Of a stretch of 64,000 nt of DNA, positions 24,495 through 33,912 are shown piece after piece. The notes under the pieces are model-generated. The model saw only the letters and a list, made by a program, of their open reading frames with translations. It ran no database searches and was not told the DNA's origin. Every line of letters begins with the position of its first letter. The stretch's first letter is position 1. Location of the stretch: NCBI GenBank assembly GCA_947504195.1, contig CANNGN010000015.1, positions 16,977 through 80,976 of the forward strand. The letters are read 5' to 3'. This DNA is from an uncultured Vibrio sp. Its GTDB lineage: Bacteria > Pseudomonadota > Gammaproteobacteria > Enterobacterales > Vibrionaceae. A program made the position numbers and the translations under genes.

Positions 24495-25700
24495 GTGTGC
24501 GAGACTAACTATAAATTAACAAGGTTAAAGCTAAGTGGCGTGTTACCTGCGTTATTAGCACTAATGCCTTGTTATTCGATAGCACAGATAAGTGATGATC
24601 TCACAATTTCAGGGTTTGGTAACATTACCGCCGGCTATCTAGATACCGACCAAGCCAATTTCAAAGGCCATTCAGATGATGTTAGCTTGAAGTCCGATAG
24701 TCTTATCGGACTGCAAGCCTCCTATGAATTTACCCCTGCTTTAAGTGCGACCATTCAAGGGATCCTGCACGCTGATAGTGAAGATAATGACTCAATTATC
24801 AATTGGGCGTATGCGTCGTGGCAGCCTGACGATAACTTGTTGATCAAAGCCGGCAGGCAACGTACTCCATTTTTTGCGCTCAGTGATGTGCTTGATGTTG
24901 GTTATGCATATCCTTGGATTACTGCTCCTATACAAGTGTATAGTGCCTGGCTTTTCCCTACTTTTGATGGTGTTGATTTAGCTTGGGGATACTCGACTGG
25001 AGAAGTGGATACTACTTTTGAAGGGTATGTAGGGCGCTATGATGGTGAAATAGAACTGAGTGATTATTCCACAGATTATACTATCGATATATTTGGTGGG
25101 TTAATTACTAAAGTGAATTGGAAAGATTTTGAGTTTAGAGCGTCATTTCACCGTGGTAAGGTTGATATTGGTTTAACCGAGATCGACACCTTAAAAAGTG
25201 GATTGGCTCTAGCAGGCTTCACAGCAAGTGCTGATGCTTTATCTCGTGAGGGCTGGATTGAAGCGAAGCAGCTTTCAGTCAGTTACGATAACCTGGATTA
25301 TTTCGCTCGTGCCGAATGGGTATTGATCGAATCTGATCTTTCGATAGCTGCTGAAATAGAAAGTTACTATTTGATGGGTGGTTATAACTTTTATCCCTTC
25401 TCAGTTCATTTTACCTATGCAGAAAGCCAAGTCGATTATCCTACTTTTCCAGATGAGATACCTTCTTACTATGCTCCGTTATATGAAGGTTGGAATGAAA
25501 TAATGGATCGTCTAAGCAACGATTCTTTACGTTCATGGACGTTAGGTACTCGGTGGGATGTGTTACCCAAAGTCGCTCTTAAAGCAGAGGTGACTTTACT
25601 CGATGGTGATAGCGAGGAAAATTCTTTTTTCGATTCAATAGAAGAGGGTTTCGATCGTGATGCCAGCTTATATAAACTAAGCGTGGAGTGGGTATTCTAA
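24495..25700 (+). CDS. Outer-membrane porin-like protein
   Basis: 401 residues from a GTG start; no nearby ATG gives a signal peptide. Residues 13-31 (SGVLPALLALMPCYSIAQ) look like a signal sequence, followed by alternating beta strands such as ISGFGNITAGYLD, GLQASYEFTPALSATIQG and LLIKAGRQRTPFF, a pattern found in OprP/porin-4-type barrels. It ends with YKLSVEWVF, an aromatic C-terminal assembly signal. The next gene, a PstS-like protein, overlaps by one base (TAATG), so they are translationally coupled. The solute is unknown. Confidence 0.72.
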   Translation: MCETNYKLTRLKLSGVLPALLALMPCYSIAQISDDLTISGFGNITAGYLDTDQANFKGHSDDVSLKSDSLIGLQASYEFTPALSATIQGILHADSEDNDSIINWAYASWQPDDNLLIKAGRQRTPFFALSDVLDVGYAYPWITAPIQVYSAWLFPTFDGVDLAWGYSTGEVDTTFEGYVGRYDGEIELSDYSTDYTIDIFGGLITKVNWKDFEFRASFHRGKVDIGLTEIDTLKSGLALAGFTASADALSREGWIEAKQLSVSYDNLDYFARAEWVLIESDLSIAAEIESYYLMGGYNFYPFSVHFTYAESQVDYPTFPDEIPSYYAPLYEGWNEIMDRLSNDSLRSWTLGTRWDVLPKVALKAEVTLLDGDSEENSFFDSIEEGFDRDASLYKLSVEWVF

Positions 25701-26137
25701 TGATGAAATTATTTAATATTATAACTCGGAGCGCATTTTTCACTTTCTTCTTACTAAGTGTATGCCAAGCGTCTATTGCTCAATATAATGATGTGATGGT
25801 GGTGATGAACTCAACGACGGCACTGGATTCATTGTCTCGCAGTGAAGTTCGCCAAGTGTTTATGGGTGGGACATTAAGTCGGAAATATGTTCCCGTAGGC
25901 TTATCTGTAGGTGATAGAACCCGAATTCAGTTTAATACTAAGGTGATTGGTTTAACTGAAAGTAGAATTCAATCGTATTGGGCACAGCTGTTGTTTTCAG
26001 GTCGAAGCAAGCCACCTAAAGAGTTTTCTGAAATAGATGACGTACTTAACTATGTCGCGACTGTCGATAATGCGGTGGGGTACGTGCCAGCAGGTACGGT
26101 TATTCCAAGTAATTTAATCGTGGTTTATCAGCGTTAG
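25700..26137 (+). CDS. Small PstS-like periplasmic phosphate-binding-type protein
   Basis: 145 residues from the ATG that overlaps the porin stop. A signal peptide (about 1-25, SVCQASIAQ) leads into VMVVMNSTTALDSLSRSEVRQVFMGG, RIQFNTKVIG and ALGYVPAG-like VGYVPAGTVI, which match small stand-alone PstS-like proteins. These are half the length of true phosphate-binding proteins and often sit beside signalling genes. It probably binds a ligand or partner in the periplasm and may feed the downstream GGDEF-EAL protein. That link is inferred from the operon. Confidence 0.75.
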   Translation: MMKLFNIITRSAFFTFFLLSVCQASIAQYNDVMVVMNSTTALDSLSRSEVRQVFMGGTLSRKYVPVGLSVGDRTRIQFNTKVIGLTESRIQSYWAQLLFSGRSKPPKEFSEIDDVLNYVATVDNAVGYVPAGTVIPSNLIVVYQR

Positions 26138-26182
26138 GCGTAAAGAAAGGGCATTGACTCTTTCTTGGTCATTGGAGCCATA

Positions 26183-28318
26183 GTGTTACGTTCATTAAAA
26201 ACAATACTAACCGGTGTACGAGGTAAGTTCCTTTTGATTAGCACATTATCGATTGTGATATGTGCTTTGGCGGTTTTCTTTGTCTCTTTAGAAGAGCATG
26301 AACAAATTTACCTTAATTCGGTTGAAGATAATATCGAGGCGTTGGCTGCGAATGTTGCCGATGATCTTCTTCTCTATCTTGTTGATCAGCCCGATAGTTT
26401 TGAACTCAAGAACCAGCTTCTCATTTTTGAACGCTACGATCATATTATTTCTGCATTTATCTATGATGAGAAGTGGCAGGTTCTAGAAAGGTATATTAGC
26501 CCAAAGATCACTCCAATTCCTTTAAATGGATACATGTTTTCGAGCGAAAGCACACCGTCGGAGCTGCCCATTGGGGTTAGTCGAATTGAAGATCATTTAG
26601 TCGCGGTGTACCCAATTGGTGATGTCGCTGATCCAATTGGCTTTTTGCAAGTTGTTCAAGATTTTAAAACTCCTATTGTTAAAAGTCGTGATGCACTTTT
26701 TGCTACCGCGATGCCACTTGTGGTGATTGTCCTACTCATTTCGCTCTCACTGACTTGGTATTTCTTTCAACATCTGTTTGCGCCTCTCATTGATTTATCT
26801 GAATTTACACGATTAATTGGGAGAACTCGCGATTACACATTACGTTTTAAAACGAAAGGTAACGACGAAATTTCTAATTTGAGCCGCGATGTCAACTCGA
26901 TGCTTGAGACGATTAATAAAGAAAACAAGTTAAACAAGGAGCAGAATGCCATCCTACGCACTCAGCAAGACTCTATGTATCAGCTTGCTAATTTTGACCA
27001 ACTGACCGATCTACCAAATCGACGCAATATTATTGAATTTTTAGATCTTCATTTGGAAACAGCAAAGATTCAACAAAATGAAGTGGCGATTCTCTATTTT
27101 GATGTTGATAGTTTTAAGGCTGTAAATGATCGATTAGGGCATGAAACGGGCGATAAACTGCTGATAAAAATCAGTCAAGAAGTGAAATCTTGCATGCGCC
27201 CCAATGACATTCTTGCTCGCTTAGCTGGTGACGAATTTTTGGTTGTATTGATTGATGGTATCGATATTGAACTAGTTAGAACGATTGCCGCTCGTATCAT
27301 CGAGCAATTTAAATCACCCGTAAAGGTCGGAAAATGGGAAATACACACCGGTGTTAGTATTGGAATTTCTTTGGGGAGTCAGGCGAATTATAGTGTTGAT
27401 TCTTTGATATCGAATGCCGATATCGCGATGTATGTATCTAAGAATGAGGGACGTGGGTTAGCGACGGTATTTGAGCCGAAGATGCTAAATGAGAATAGTA
27501 GAAAGCTTCAAATCGTAAATCTAATTCCACAAGCGCTTGAAAATAAGGAATTTAGTTTACGCTATCAGCCGAAAGTCTCGAGCGCTGGGAATATTGACTC
27601 TGTCGAAGCTCTGATCCGTTGGGAAAGTCCCGATCTTGGCTTCATTTCGCCAGGTGAGTTTATTCCTATTGCCGAAAGTGGTGGACGTATTGGGGATATT
27701 ACTCACTGGGTTATATCTAATGTTGCTCAAGATTTGAATCAGATATTGGAAATTTGTGGTGCTGACACGGTTGTGTCATTGAACATCTCCTCGAAAGACT
27801 TGTTGATACCAAATTTAGAGCAGCACATTCTGTCTTCGTTACAAAAAAATGGGCAAAGTATTCGGTCACTACAATTTGAGATAACAGAATCAAGTTTTCT
27901 TGAAGAGTTTGATATTGCCAATGACTTCTTTTCACGAATACGATCATTAGGTGGAACGATAGCTCTAGATGATTTTGGGACAGGATATTCGTCACTGAGT
28001 TACCTGACACGTATCGAAATTGATACGTTAAAGATTGACAGGCAATTTGTCTTTAATGCATTGAATAGTGAAAAAGACGCAATGGTACTGAATTCTATTA
28101 TCGAATTGTCGAATAAAATGGACTTGTTCAGTTGTTGCGAAGGTATTGAAACAGCAGAGCATGCGATTTATTTGATCGACCTAGGGTGCAATAGCTTACA
28201 GGGATATTATTTTGCTCATCCGGTCACCATTGATCAGCTCGATCATGCGGTATCAGTCGCCAAGACGAATTATCGAGATTTGTATCCTACAGAGTCTCAT
28301 ATACACAGTGTTAGTTAG
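26183..28318 (+). CDS. Membrane HAMP-GGDEF-EAL cyclic-di-GMP protein
   Basis: 711 residues from the GTG at 26183, chosen because GGAG lies 5 bases upstream; a TTG at 26165 is the longest alternative. Two membrane segments (about 15-36 and 174-197) bracket a periplasmic sensor of about 135 residues, followed by HAMP (about 195-247) and a GGDEF domain. Its active site reads AGDEF at 348-352, a variant compatible with activity in some enzymes, with an RPND inhibitory site five residues before. The EAL domain is intact (VEALIRW, DDFGTGYSSL, IDTLKIDRQFV). It is the third gene of an operon with the porin-like and PstS-like genes. Confidence 0.88.
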   Translation: MLRSLKTILTGVRGKFLLISTLSIVICALAVFFVSLEEHEQIYLNSVEDNIEALAANVADDLLLYLVDQPDSFELKNQLLIFERYDHIISAFIYDEKWQVLERYISPKITPIPLNGYMFSSESTPSELPIGVSRIEDHLVAVYPIGDVADPIGFLQVVQDFKTPIVKSRDALFATAMPLVVIVLLISLSLTWYFFQHLFAPLIDLSEFTRLIGRTRDYTLRFKTKGNDEISNLSRDVNSMLETINKENKLNKEQNAILRTQQDSMYQLANFDQLTDLPNRRNIIEFLDLHLETAKIQQNEVAILYFDVDSFKAVNDRLGHETGDKLLIKISQEVKSCMRPNDILARLAGDEFLVVLIDGIDIELVRTIAARIIEQFKSPVKVGKWEIHTGVSIGISLGSQANYSVDSLISNADIAMYVSKNEGRGLATVFEPKMLNENSRKLQIVNLIPQALENKEFSLRYQPKVSSAGNIDSVEALIRWESPDLGFISPGEFIPIAESGGRIGDITHWVISNVAQDLNQILEICGADTVVSLNISSKDLLIPNLEQHILSSLQKNGQSIRSLQFEITESSFLEEFDIANDFFSRIRSLGGTIALDDFGTGYSSLSYLTRIEIDTLKIDRQFVFNALNSEKDAMVLNSIIELSNKMDLFSCCEGIETAEHAIYLIDLGCNSLQGYYFAHPVTIDQLDHAVSVAKTNYRDLYPTESHIHSVS

Positions 28319-28321
28319 CGA

Positions 28322-28357
28322 AAATAAAGCCAAGTGATTGAACTTGGCTTTATTTTT
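28322..28357. terminator. Bidirectional terminator
   Basis: AAATAAAGCCAAG and CTTGGCTTTATTT with an 8-base loop, flanked by A and T runs, between the GGDEF-EAL gene and the convergent small gene. Confidence 0.82.
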
Positions 28358-28383
28358 AACAGTGGGTGTCGTTACGTAATTAT

Positions 28384-28749
28384 CTAGGCAAGTGCAAGTA
28401 AGATTGTTCCAATTGTTGCTGCACCAGAGAGATATTGACCGGCAGAGTAGGAATCGTCTTTTTCTTCTTCAAGTTTTTCTGGATGCTCCATACCCAGTGC
28501 ACCATAAGTGAAGGACTCCACTTTATCACCAACGGTTTTATCTTTATCGCTGGCTTTAGCCTCTTTTCCTTCTATGTCTTGGAGAGCACTAAGCAGTGCT
28601 TTGCCTTCTTCAGACAGAGTCACTTTATTTGCTTCTACTTTTGTTACAGATTCTAATAACGTTGCTTTGTCAGGCTTCTCGGGAGAATCCTTCGGTTTAA
28701 GTATTGAAGATGTATTCGTTATTGTATTATCTGTTTTTGCTACATCCAT
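28384..28749 (-). CDS. Hypothetical protein, charged with C-terminal hydrophobic end
   Basis: 121 residues, family not recognised. It is rich in Lys, Glu, Asp and Ser, with KPKDSPEKPDKATLLE and EGKEAKASDKDKTVGDK blocks, then a glycine/alanine-rich hydrophobic end SAGQYLSGAATIGTILLALA that could insert in a membrane. There is no signal peptide. The convergent terminator and the length support a real gene. Role unknown. Confidence 0.6.
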   Translation of the reverse strand: MDVAKTDNTITNTSSILKPKDSPEKPDKATLLESVTKVEANKVTLSEEGKALLSALQDIEGKEAKASDKDKTVGDKVESFTYGALGMEHPEKLEEEKDDSYSAGQYLSGAATIGTILLALA

Positions 28750-28892
28750 AACATGCTCCCACCAGTTTCCTCATGACTATATCGGCGTGTAAAGCGAAAT
28801 GTTGAGCACTATTTCATCATTATTTTCTGAAGGTGCTCATTTTATCGTCTACTAACGGTTAGGATAGCAAGTATTACGCCAACCTGATCGAG

Positions 28893-29714
28893 TTATGCTG
28901 GTGGTGAGATTTTCTGGTAGATTCGAATCATAAAGTGGGCATCGCATTCAAACACCGATTGCTGCGCTAGGTTAAATTTTACGCTTTCTGACGCTTTCCA
29001 TGCAAAAGGGGTCATTTGCAATAAGTGGCTAGCATTTTCACCCGACAATGACATGGTGTAATGCAGCGCTTGCTCGTTGATCAATGAAAAATTGGGGATA
29101 TTCTCGGGAGTCTCGTCATGCAGTCTCACATCTTGGTAAATCAGTGACTTAAGTTGGTAAAGGTGACGTCCAGCTGGTGTCACTGTGATAACGATACCTT
29201 TATCTTTAACAACTCGCATAAGTTCATCATCGTTGCATGGCGCGTAAATTCGAACTACAGCATCAAGGCCGTTATCTGTAAATGGGAGTCGCTGACTTGA
29301 TGCGACACAAAAGTGGCTATCAGGGTAGGATTTCGCTGCGTAGCGAATGGCTATCTTCGAGATATCAAGACCATAGACAGAGGCTTTATGATTTGCCGCT
29401 GTCAACTGGCCTCGAAAGTAATCCGTGTAATAGCCTTCGCCGCACCCGATATCAAGTAGAGAACTTACTTGATTCTTTTGTAATAGATTACCGATGGCGT
29501 CGCGGAGAGGATGATAATGTCCAGTGGCAAGAAATTGCCGACGAGCGGTCATCATCTCTTTATTGTCGCCGGGATCTTTAGAACGCTTATGCTGAACCGG
29601 CATTAGATTGACATATCCTTCCTTTGCAATATCGAATTGGTGGTTATGTTCACAGGTATAACTGCCACTATTTTGTATTAATGTATTCTCACATAGCGGG
29701 CATTGGTAAGTCAT
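28893..29714 (-). CDS. rlmA: 23S rRNA (guanine(745)-N(1))-methyltransferase
   Basis: SAM-dependent enzyme that methylates G745 in helix 35 of 23S rRNA. 273 residues. The N-terminal zinc finger uses C5, C8, C21 and H25 (YQCPLCE, CEHNHQFD), then EGYVNLMPVQHKRSKDPGD, a signature of RlmA. The SAM-binding motif is LLDIGCGEGYYT near residues 85-96. The start is clear and length normal. It appears to be a single gene. Confidence 0.94.
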   Translation of the reverse strand: MTYQCPLCENTLIQNSGSYTCEHNHQFDIAKEGYVNLMPVQHKRSKDPGDNKEMMTARRQFLATGHYHPLRDAIGNLLQKNQVSSLLDIGCGEGYYTDYFRGQLTAANHKASVYGLDISKIAIRYAAKSYPDSHFCVASSQRLPFTDNGLDAVVRIYAPCNDDELMRVVKDKGIVITVTPAGRHLYQLKSLIYQDVRLHDETPENIPNFSLINEQALHYTMSLSGENASHLLQMTPFAWKASESVKFNLAQQSVFECDAHFMIRIYQKISPPA

Positions 29715-29794
29715 AAATCACTCATTGGTTATTTCAAAAAAGTCAGGGTAGAAAGGTGAAAAGGGTAGGGGTTCTACCCTTTGTAATCGTAACG

Positions 29795-30685
29795 TTATAA
29801 AGGCTGATATCCAATACGAGTTGTCAAAATATGCGTTTCTTCTGGTTGAAGTGTTATTCCAGAAGAAAGACAAGGAGCATGAACGGTTGATTCAACACAA
29901 AACATGGTTAGGTATGCGTCGTTTTGCATGTCAGGCATTGATTGTGAACCCGCAGACCAAGGGTTCCATAGAACTGCTGAGTTATGGCCACTGTTTTCAA
30001 CCAAAATTTGACGTTTTAATACTGGATCAGTCACCGTGATTTTATCTTCAGGTTTGGTGTAAACGCGATCAATTGTATCCGTTAATTGAAGAGAATCATC
30101 GCCTCTACAAATTTTACTATCAAGCAATTTATCGATGTATTCACTGCCCATCCCAGTCGTTGTCACTTGCTGGATATCGCCGACGTTGAGATAAGAATGC
30201 AGCGCACCCGAGAATGTCCAAGCTTTTGCGTCAGTATTGTTTATTTCAAGTTGTACATCTAGGGTGTCGGAAATCGCAATATGGAGCAGAAGGGAAAACT
30301 CATATGGCCAGATAGCGCGAGTTTCATCGTTGGCCGTTAAGCCTAGAGTTACGACCACTCCCTCGTTGCTTTCTCTATGTTCGACTAATGACCACTCTTG
30401 GATCCGGGCAAAGCCGTGTGCTGGATTTCCAATTCGACCAAACCAAGGCCAGCATAGCGGTATACCACCACGAATTGCGGTTTTTCCGTCCAACTTAGAT
30501 TCTTGACTCATCCAAATGAGATCATCTTGACCATTTGGCGAGAAAGAGACGACGTGCCCACCAAATAACGAGATAGCAGCAGTAGCTTTCTCATGCAAGA
30601 CACGGATTAACTTTAGTTGTTGGTATTCTACAATTGAAATGTTATTTGACAGCGCCGCTATGGCAGGAAGAGTAGAAAGATCCAT
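29795..30685 (-). CDS. yeaD: D-hexose-6-phosphate mutarotase (YeaD type)
   Basis: Aldose-1-epimerase-like protein of 296 residues that interconverts alpha and beta forms of glucose-6-phosphate and related sugar phosphates. The start at 30685 is favoured by AAAGGA 8 bases before; the frame runs on to 30724. Motifs include ISLFGGHVVSF, IRGGIPLCWPWFG and AHGFARIQEW with the catalytic-region histidine, and HSYLNVGDI. It follows gapA in the same direction about 160 bases on, the same order as in E. coli, with a terminator in between. Confidence 0.92.
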   Translation of the reverse strand: MDLSTLPAIAALSNNISIVEYQQLKLIRVLHEKATAAISLFGGHVVSFSPNGQDDLIWMSQESKLDGKTAIRGGIPLCWPWFGRIGNPAHGFARIQEWSLVEHRESNEGVVVTLGLTANDETRAIWPYEFSLLLHIAISDTLDVQLEINNTDAKAWTFSGALHSYLNVGDIQQVTTTGMGSEYIDKLLDSKICRGDDSLQLTDTIDRVYTKPEDKITVTDPVLKRQILVENSGHNSAVLWNPWSAGSQSMPDMQNDAYLTMFCVESTVHAPCLSSGITLQPEETHILTTRIGYQPL

Positions 30686-30794
30686 AACATCTATTCCTTT
30701 TTGTTTTCTGCGAACAACAGGCACACGGAATATGGGTAATTATAATGAGAAGTGTGGATGATCACAGAGTAAGTGTAGTGAATTTCTGCAAATA

Positions 30795-30819
30795 AAAAGG
30801 CGACCATTGGCCGCCTTTA
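30795..30819 (-). terminator. Intrinsic terminator after gapA
   Basis: AAAGGCGACC and GGCCGCCTTT pair with one mismatch around ATT; on the minus strand it is followed by TTTTT, directly after the gapA stop. Confidence 0.75.
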
Positions 30820-30845
30820 TAAACAAGTTATGCTAAACGCTACTC

Positions 30846-31841
30846 TTATTTAGAGATGTGAGCGACTAGGTCAAGAACTTTGTTTGAGTAACCGATTTCG
30901 TTATCGTACCAAGATACAACTTTAACGAATTTATCGTTAAGAGCGATACCAGCAGCAGCATCGAATACAGAAGTACAAGTTTCACCGATGAAATCTTGAG
31001 AAACAACAGCGTCTTCAGTGTAACCAAGAACACCAGCCATTTCGCCTTCAGAAGCTTCTTTCATAGCTGCACAGATAGCTTCGTAAGAAGCACCGTTTTT
31101 AAGGTTAACTGTAAGGTCAACAACAGAAACGTTAGCAGTTGGTACACGGAAAGCCATACCAGTTAGAAGACCGTTTACTTCAGGAAGTACAACGCCTACA
31201 GCTTTAGCAGCACCAGTTGAAGATGGGATGATGTTTTGAGAAGCACCACGACCACCGCGCCAGTCTTTAGCAGATGGACCGTCAACAGTTTTTTGAGTTG
31301 CTGTAGTCGCGTGAACTGTTGTCATAAGACCAGATTCGATACCGAACTTGTCGTTAAGTACTTTAGCGATAGGCGCTAGACAGTTAGTAGTACAAGAAGC
31401 GTTAGAAACGATGTCTTGACCAGCGTAAGTGTCGAAGTTTACACCGTTAACGAACATTGGAGTCGCGTCTTTAGATGGACCAGTAAGAACGACTTTCTTC
31501 GCACCAGCAGTGATGTGCTGACGTGCAGTTTCGTCAGTTAGGAAAATACCAGTTGCTTCAGCTACAACATCAACACCGATTTCATCCCACTTAAGGTCTG
31601 TAGGGTTACGTTCAGCAGTAACGCGTACAACGTTACCGTTTACTACTAGGTTACCGTCTTTAACTTCAACAGTACCGTTAAAGCGACCGTGAGTTGAATC
31701 GTACTTTAGCATGTATGCCATGTAATCTACGTCGATAAGGTCATTAATACCTACAACGTCGATGTCATTGCGCTCTACAGAAGCACGGAATACGAAACGA
31801 CCGATACGGCCAAAACCGTTGATACCTACTTTAATAGTCAT
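30846..31841 (-). CDS. gapA: Glyceraldehyde-3-phosphate dehydrogenase
   Basis: Glycolytic enzyme oxidising glyceraldehyde-3-phosphate to 1,3-bisphosphoglycerate with NAD. 331 residues from the ATG at 31841; the GTG at 31856 is in frame but it overlaps the GGAG ribosome site. NAD-binding GINGFGRIGR at 6-15 and catalytic C150 in SNASCTTNC are intact. Codon choice is strongly biased, as expected for a highly expressed gene. It is divergent from msrB across 339 bases. Confidence 0.98.
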   Translation of the reverse strand: MTIKVGINGFGRIGRFVFRASVERNDIDVVGINDLIDVDYMAYMLKYDSTHGRFNGTVEVKDGNLVVNGNVVRVTAERNPTDLKWDEIGVDVVAEATGIFLTDETARQHITAGAKKVVLTGPSKDATPMFVNGVNFDTYAGQDIVSNASCTTNCLAPIAKVLNDKFGIESGLMTTVHATTATQKTVDGPSAKDWRGGRGASQNIIPSSTGAAKAVGVVLPEVNGLLTGMAFRVPTANVSVVDLTVNLKNGASYEAICAAMKEASEGEMAGVLGYTEDAVVSQDFIGETCTSVFDAAAGIALNDKFVKVVSWYDNEIGYSNKVLDLVAHISK

Positions 31842-32180
31842 TATTAGTTGCTCCACAACTTAATTTATGATGAAAGATAAACTGGTAGTAAAATTACAGA
31901 AACCAGTAACAATTCGCAACCGATAATCGGACTTAACTTGTTTAATGTCAAAAAAAAACTTAGCTTTTTTTTGCTATCGGCCGCGAGAGATTATATTTTT
32001 TACTTGTTGTTAAACCGTTCTTTGCTAGTTATAAGTACATAATTAACATTTCATTGGTACTGTTAAACATATCAATGAAGATTGTTAAGTATACGAAGTA
32101 TGTGCTACAACACGTGATCAGTGCAAGTATTTCAGTGAAAAATTACAGTTTATTGTTGCGATTATAAAGGAAAATCGATA
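31842..32180. promoter_or_regulatory. Divergent promoter region gapA/msrB
   Basis: 339 AT-rich bases between divergent gapA and msrB. It contains long A and T runs near 31950-31975 and short palindromes such as CCGATAATCGG near 31921. No gene is seen. Promoters for both directions must lie here, but I could not assign -35/-10 boxes with confidence. Confidence 0.45.
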
Positions 32181-32594
32181 GTGGATGATACGTTTAATCA
32201 GGTGAATAAATCGGATGAATATTGGCGTCAACGCCTTACCAAAGAAGAATTTGACGTTTGTCGACTGCGTGGAACGGAAGCGCCATTTAGCGGAAAACTT
32301 CTGCATAATAAAAGTACAGGCTTATATCATTGCACATGTTGTTCTGTAGAGTTATTTCGCTCAGAAAATAAATATGATTCTGGCTGTGGCTGGCCAAGTT
32401 TTGATAAGCCGATAACAGAATCATCAATACGATACGTCGTTGATAATAGCCATGGAATGGTTCGTAGCGAAATTCGTTGCGCATCTTGCGATAGTCATTT
32501 GGGCCACGCCTTTGAAGATGGTCCTGACACTACTGGTATGCGCTACTGTGTGAATTCAGTGTCATTAATTTTCAAAAATGATGATGAAAATTGA
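32181..32594 (+). CDS. msrB: Peptide-methionine (R)-S-oxide reductase
   Basis: Repairs R-sulfoxides of oxidised methionine in proteins using thioredoxin. 137 residues from GTG, with AAGGAAA upstream. Zinc cysteines C51/C54 (CTCC) and C100/C103 (CASC) and catalytic C123 in RYCVNS are present, as are GCGWPSF and GHAFEDGP. The pairing with divergent gapA is the same as E. coli msrB(yeaA)-gapA. Confidence 0.96.
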   Translation: MDDTFNQVNKSDEYWRQRLTKEEFDVCRLRGTEAPFSGKLLHNKSTGLYHCTCCSVELFRSENKYDSGCGWPSFDKPITESSIRYVVDNSHGMVRSEIRCASCDSHLGHAFEDGPDTTGMRYCVNSVSLIFKNDDEN

Positions 32595-32650
32595 TCAAAT
32601 GTAGTTTTTTACTTTCTAATAGTGCCATCTATATTTGTAAACGGTTTGAG

Positions 32651-33481
32651 TTAATTGATAGGGTCAGGGATGATATCTGAACGATATTTCCCCTTGTTTA
32701 TCGCGCTGATAACATCTGAAACGATCTCGTTCAATTGGTCCATTTTTGTGTCGTCGAAATGGTAAAGTAACGCCAATTGGTCTTGGTCGACAATTGGGAC
32801 GTTAAACTCCTTGGCGACCATTGCCCAAATGTATGACCGTTCCTTTTGATTGATTAACTGGTTGATACTGGCCAGTGATTCTAAGATTTCTGTATTTAGC
32901 TGTTTTGGCCCAGACGTTAATTCAAGAGCACGGTTAAGCAGCTTGAGAGTTTTGTTCTGGTCGACATCGGTATAGAAGGTAGCAAGGGCATATTGCAGTC
33001 GAGCCGTTTGGAGTTCAGGAGAACGCTCCATTTGGAGAAACTCTCTACGTGCATCTTTATCGTTATTTTGACTCCAGAGAAAGTAGAGCGCTTCCGGTGT
33101 ACGGAATTGGTGGAGCTCGTTACTGATTCTATCGAGATTGTTGCCAGCATTGACTAATGATTCGAAGCGCCGCTGTTTCATAAGAGGTTTATCAATAGGT
33201 TGCAGTTGAGCAGCGACCTCCATGCAAAGGCGGTACTCTTGAGTCAATTGGTATTCTTTGATTTTATTCACGTCACTCGGATCTCTTAATACCGTTCGGC
33301 GATGCCAGATTAAATCGGTTCGGGTTATTCGGCATTGACCATCATTGATGTTAAGTTCATCGCAGCGAAGTTCAGGCGTCGCGGCACAAAGCTGCTTGGT
33401 ATCGCGTTTATTTTCAAAACACCCAACCAACAAGGCTGATAACAAGATTGTTAGGCAGAGTTTTAGTTGTGCATTTTTCAT
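32651..33481 (-). CDS. DUF2989 lipoprotein
   Basis: 276 residues from the ATG at 33481, which places the signal peptide at the start (MKNAQLKLCLTILLSALLVGC); the frame runs to 33499. The lipobox LVGC predicts a lipid-modified cysteine near residue 21. The rest is helical, with spaced cysteines in the first 80 residues and repeat-like helices in the second half (YALATFYTDVDQNKTLKLLN). I take it as the DUF2989 family found in vibrios and relatives; function unknown. Divergent from yeaC. Confidence 0.75.
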   Translation of the reverse strand: MKNAQLKLCLTILLSALLVGCFENKRDTKQLCAATPELRCDELNINDGQCRITRTDLIWHRRTVLRDPSDVNKIKEYQLTQEYRLCMEVAAQLQPIDKPLMKQRRFESLVNAGNNLDRISNELHQFRTPEALYFLWSQNNDKDARREFLQMERSPELQTARLQYALATFYTDVDQNKTLKLLNRALELTSGPKQLNTEILESLASINQLINQKERSYIWAMVAKEFNVPIVDQDQLALLYHFDDTKMDQLNEIVSDVISAINKGKYRSDIIPDPIN

Positions 33482-33573
33482 AGGCTTGTGATCTATCACA
33501 CCGATTTATTTTTCCCAACTTGACGCAAAATATATAGCGGCTATGTTGGTAAAAAATTTAAGAGAAATATGTT

Positions 33574-33861
33574 ATGAATGTTCAACAGTTGGTCGACACA
33601 ATCACTCCCGAAGCGTTTCAACGAATAGTCTATGCCGTTGAAACGGGCAAATGGCCTGAAGGTAATGCTCTATCACCAGAGCAAAGAGAATCTTGTATTC
33701 AAGCCATGATGCTCTATCAATCTAAGCATAATAAACAACCTGAACATATGACAGTTGCAGCGGGTGGAGAATTGCATATTAAGTCTAAAAATGAGTTCAA
33801 ACAGTCATTTTCTAACGCTGGAGACGAGATATTACGTGTCAATCCTAACGATTCTGAATAA
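33574..33861 (+). CDS. yeaC: YeaC family protein (DUF1315)
   Basis: 95 residues. The block LVDTITPEAFQRIVYAVETG followed by KWPEGNALSPEQRESCIQAMMLYQSK is the family signature. E. coli yeaC also lies near gapA and ansA, so synteny supports the call. Cytoplasmic, function unknown. Confidence 0.88.
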   Translation: MNVQQLVDTITPEAFQRIVYAVETGKWPEGNALSPEQRESCIQAMMLYQSKHNKQPEHMTVAAGGELHIKSKNEFKQSFSNAGDEILRVNPNDSE

Positions 33862-33912
33862 GTCAGTATCAATGAAGCAACCAAGGCTAGTGATTGCTAC
33901 CTAGTTGTCGTT

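Noticed and set aside
31921..31990. Short palindromes in the gapA/msrB gap as a riboswitch
   Set aside because: No known riboswitch consensus and arms of only 4-5 bp in an AT-rich region.
33486..33499. TGTGATCTATCACA as a CRP site upstream of the DUF2989 gene
   Set aside because: The half-sites are separated by 4 bases rather than the 6 required for CRP and the motif overlaps the start region of the gene.
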